Source: Bacteroidales bacterium
GTDB lineage: Bacteria; Bacteroidota; Bacteroidia; Bacteroidales; UBA932
DNA length: 64,000 nucleotides
Reading direction: 5' to 3'
Assembly (NCBI GenBank): GCA_017504965.1
Contig: JAFVQD010000005.1
Span: forward strand, 41,313-105,312
The first letter of the stretch is position 1; every line of letters begins with the position of its first letter. Position numbers and translations under genes: made by a program. Shown piece by piece: positions 63,900 to 64,000 of this stretch. The notes beneath the pieces are model-generated. The model was not told where the DNA came from. It made no database searches and saw nothing but the letters and a program-made list of their open reading frames with translations.

Positions 63900-64000
63900 C
63901 TACCTATCCGTTGCCTTTTTATGGAAGGGAAAGTTGGTAGAAACAGCATCTTTAATCTCTTGCACATACCCTACAACAGCCACAAAGAACGCTTGTTTTT
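63900..64000 (-). CDS. Possible C-terminal end of a gene running out of the window
   Basis: 32 open codons on the minus strand reach a TAG at 63902-63900 (AFFVAVVGYVQEIKDAVSTN, then FPFHKKATDR). The composition is protein-like, but the piece is too short to identify and could be chance. Confidence 0.3.
   Translation of the reverse strand, partial: KQAFFVAVVGYVQEIKDAVSTNFPFHKKATDR

Overview
The window looks like a chromosomal segment from a member of the Bacteroidales (phylum Bacteroidota). The evidence is internal. Promoters repeatedly match the Bacteroidota pattern TTG/TTTG - 19 to 21 nt - TAnnTTTG. There are many TonB-dependent receptors followed by DUF4249, DUF4876 or DUF6850 partners. 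Other typical genes are a class III fructose-bisphosphatase, S46 dipeptidyl-peptidase, BACON and FISUMP domains, a type II-C CRISPR system with 47-bp repeats, and rpsJ following fusA. I cannot fix the genus by eye.

Layout, left to right. 1-1979: the visible part of a secreted WD40-like protein. 2.1-4.3 kb: rsgA and a MATE exporter. 4.3-8.4 kb (minus): a compact rocD-ctlX-fbp operon for citrulline/ornithine breakdown. 8.5-22.5 kb (plus): a nine-gene envelope locus. In it a four-gene unit (small secreted protein, TonB-dependent receptor with STN domain, DUF4249 lipoprotein, MG2-like secreted protein) occurs twice on either side of a YfcC-type transporter. 22.5-25.9 kb: rpsL-rpsG-fusA-rpsJ, then a CAT-anticodon tRNA. 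26.1-26.9 kb: a gene-free, repeat-rich block and tRNA-Leu. 27-31 kb: an acetyltransferase and a three-gene wlb/wbp-like nucleotide-sugar operon. 30.9-34.4 kb: pheS, tRNA-Gly, an acetyltransferase-lactonase fusion, a TIGR04076 protein and rubredoxin. 34.4-38.7 kb: a secreted metalloprotease divergent from umuDC.

38.7-43.8 kb is a segment of visibly higher GC (two LuxR-type regulators, an OmpA-like lipoprotein, two unknown secreted proteins). It is bounded by a 50-bp direct repeat that is the 3' end of umuC, so it looks like an integrated island. 43.8-44.3 kb holds hairpins and a second copy of the intergenic repeat seen at 26 kb. 44.3-52 kb is a complete type II-C CRISPR-Cas locus: an array of 11 repeats, cas2, cas1, a RhuM-family gene placed between cas1 and cas9, cas9, and a divergent tracrRNA. 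52-63.7 kb (minus) is a tightly packed run from purN through a FISUMP lipoprotein, a TonB-dependent receptor, DUF4876, DUF6850 and a polyferredoxin-like membrane protein to an S46 peptidase.

The most interesting signals are these. (1) Every CRISPR repeat contains a complete Bacteroidota promoter with the same spacing as the rpsL promoter in this window, so each spacer may be transcribed from its own start. (2) A RhuM-family gene is coupled inside the cas operon. (3) The umuC-flanked island. (4) The duplicated four-gene receptor unit around a transporter. (5) A family of structured intergenic repeats. (6) Several promoters lie so close to start codons that leaderless mRNAs are likely.
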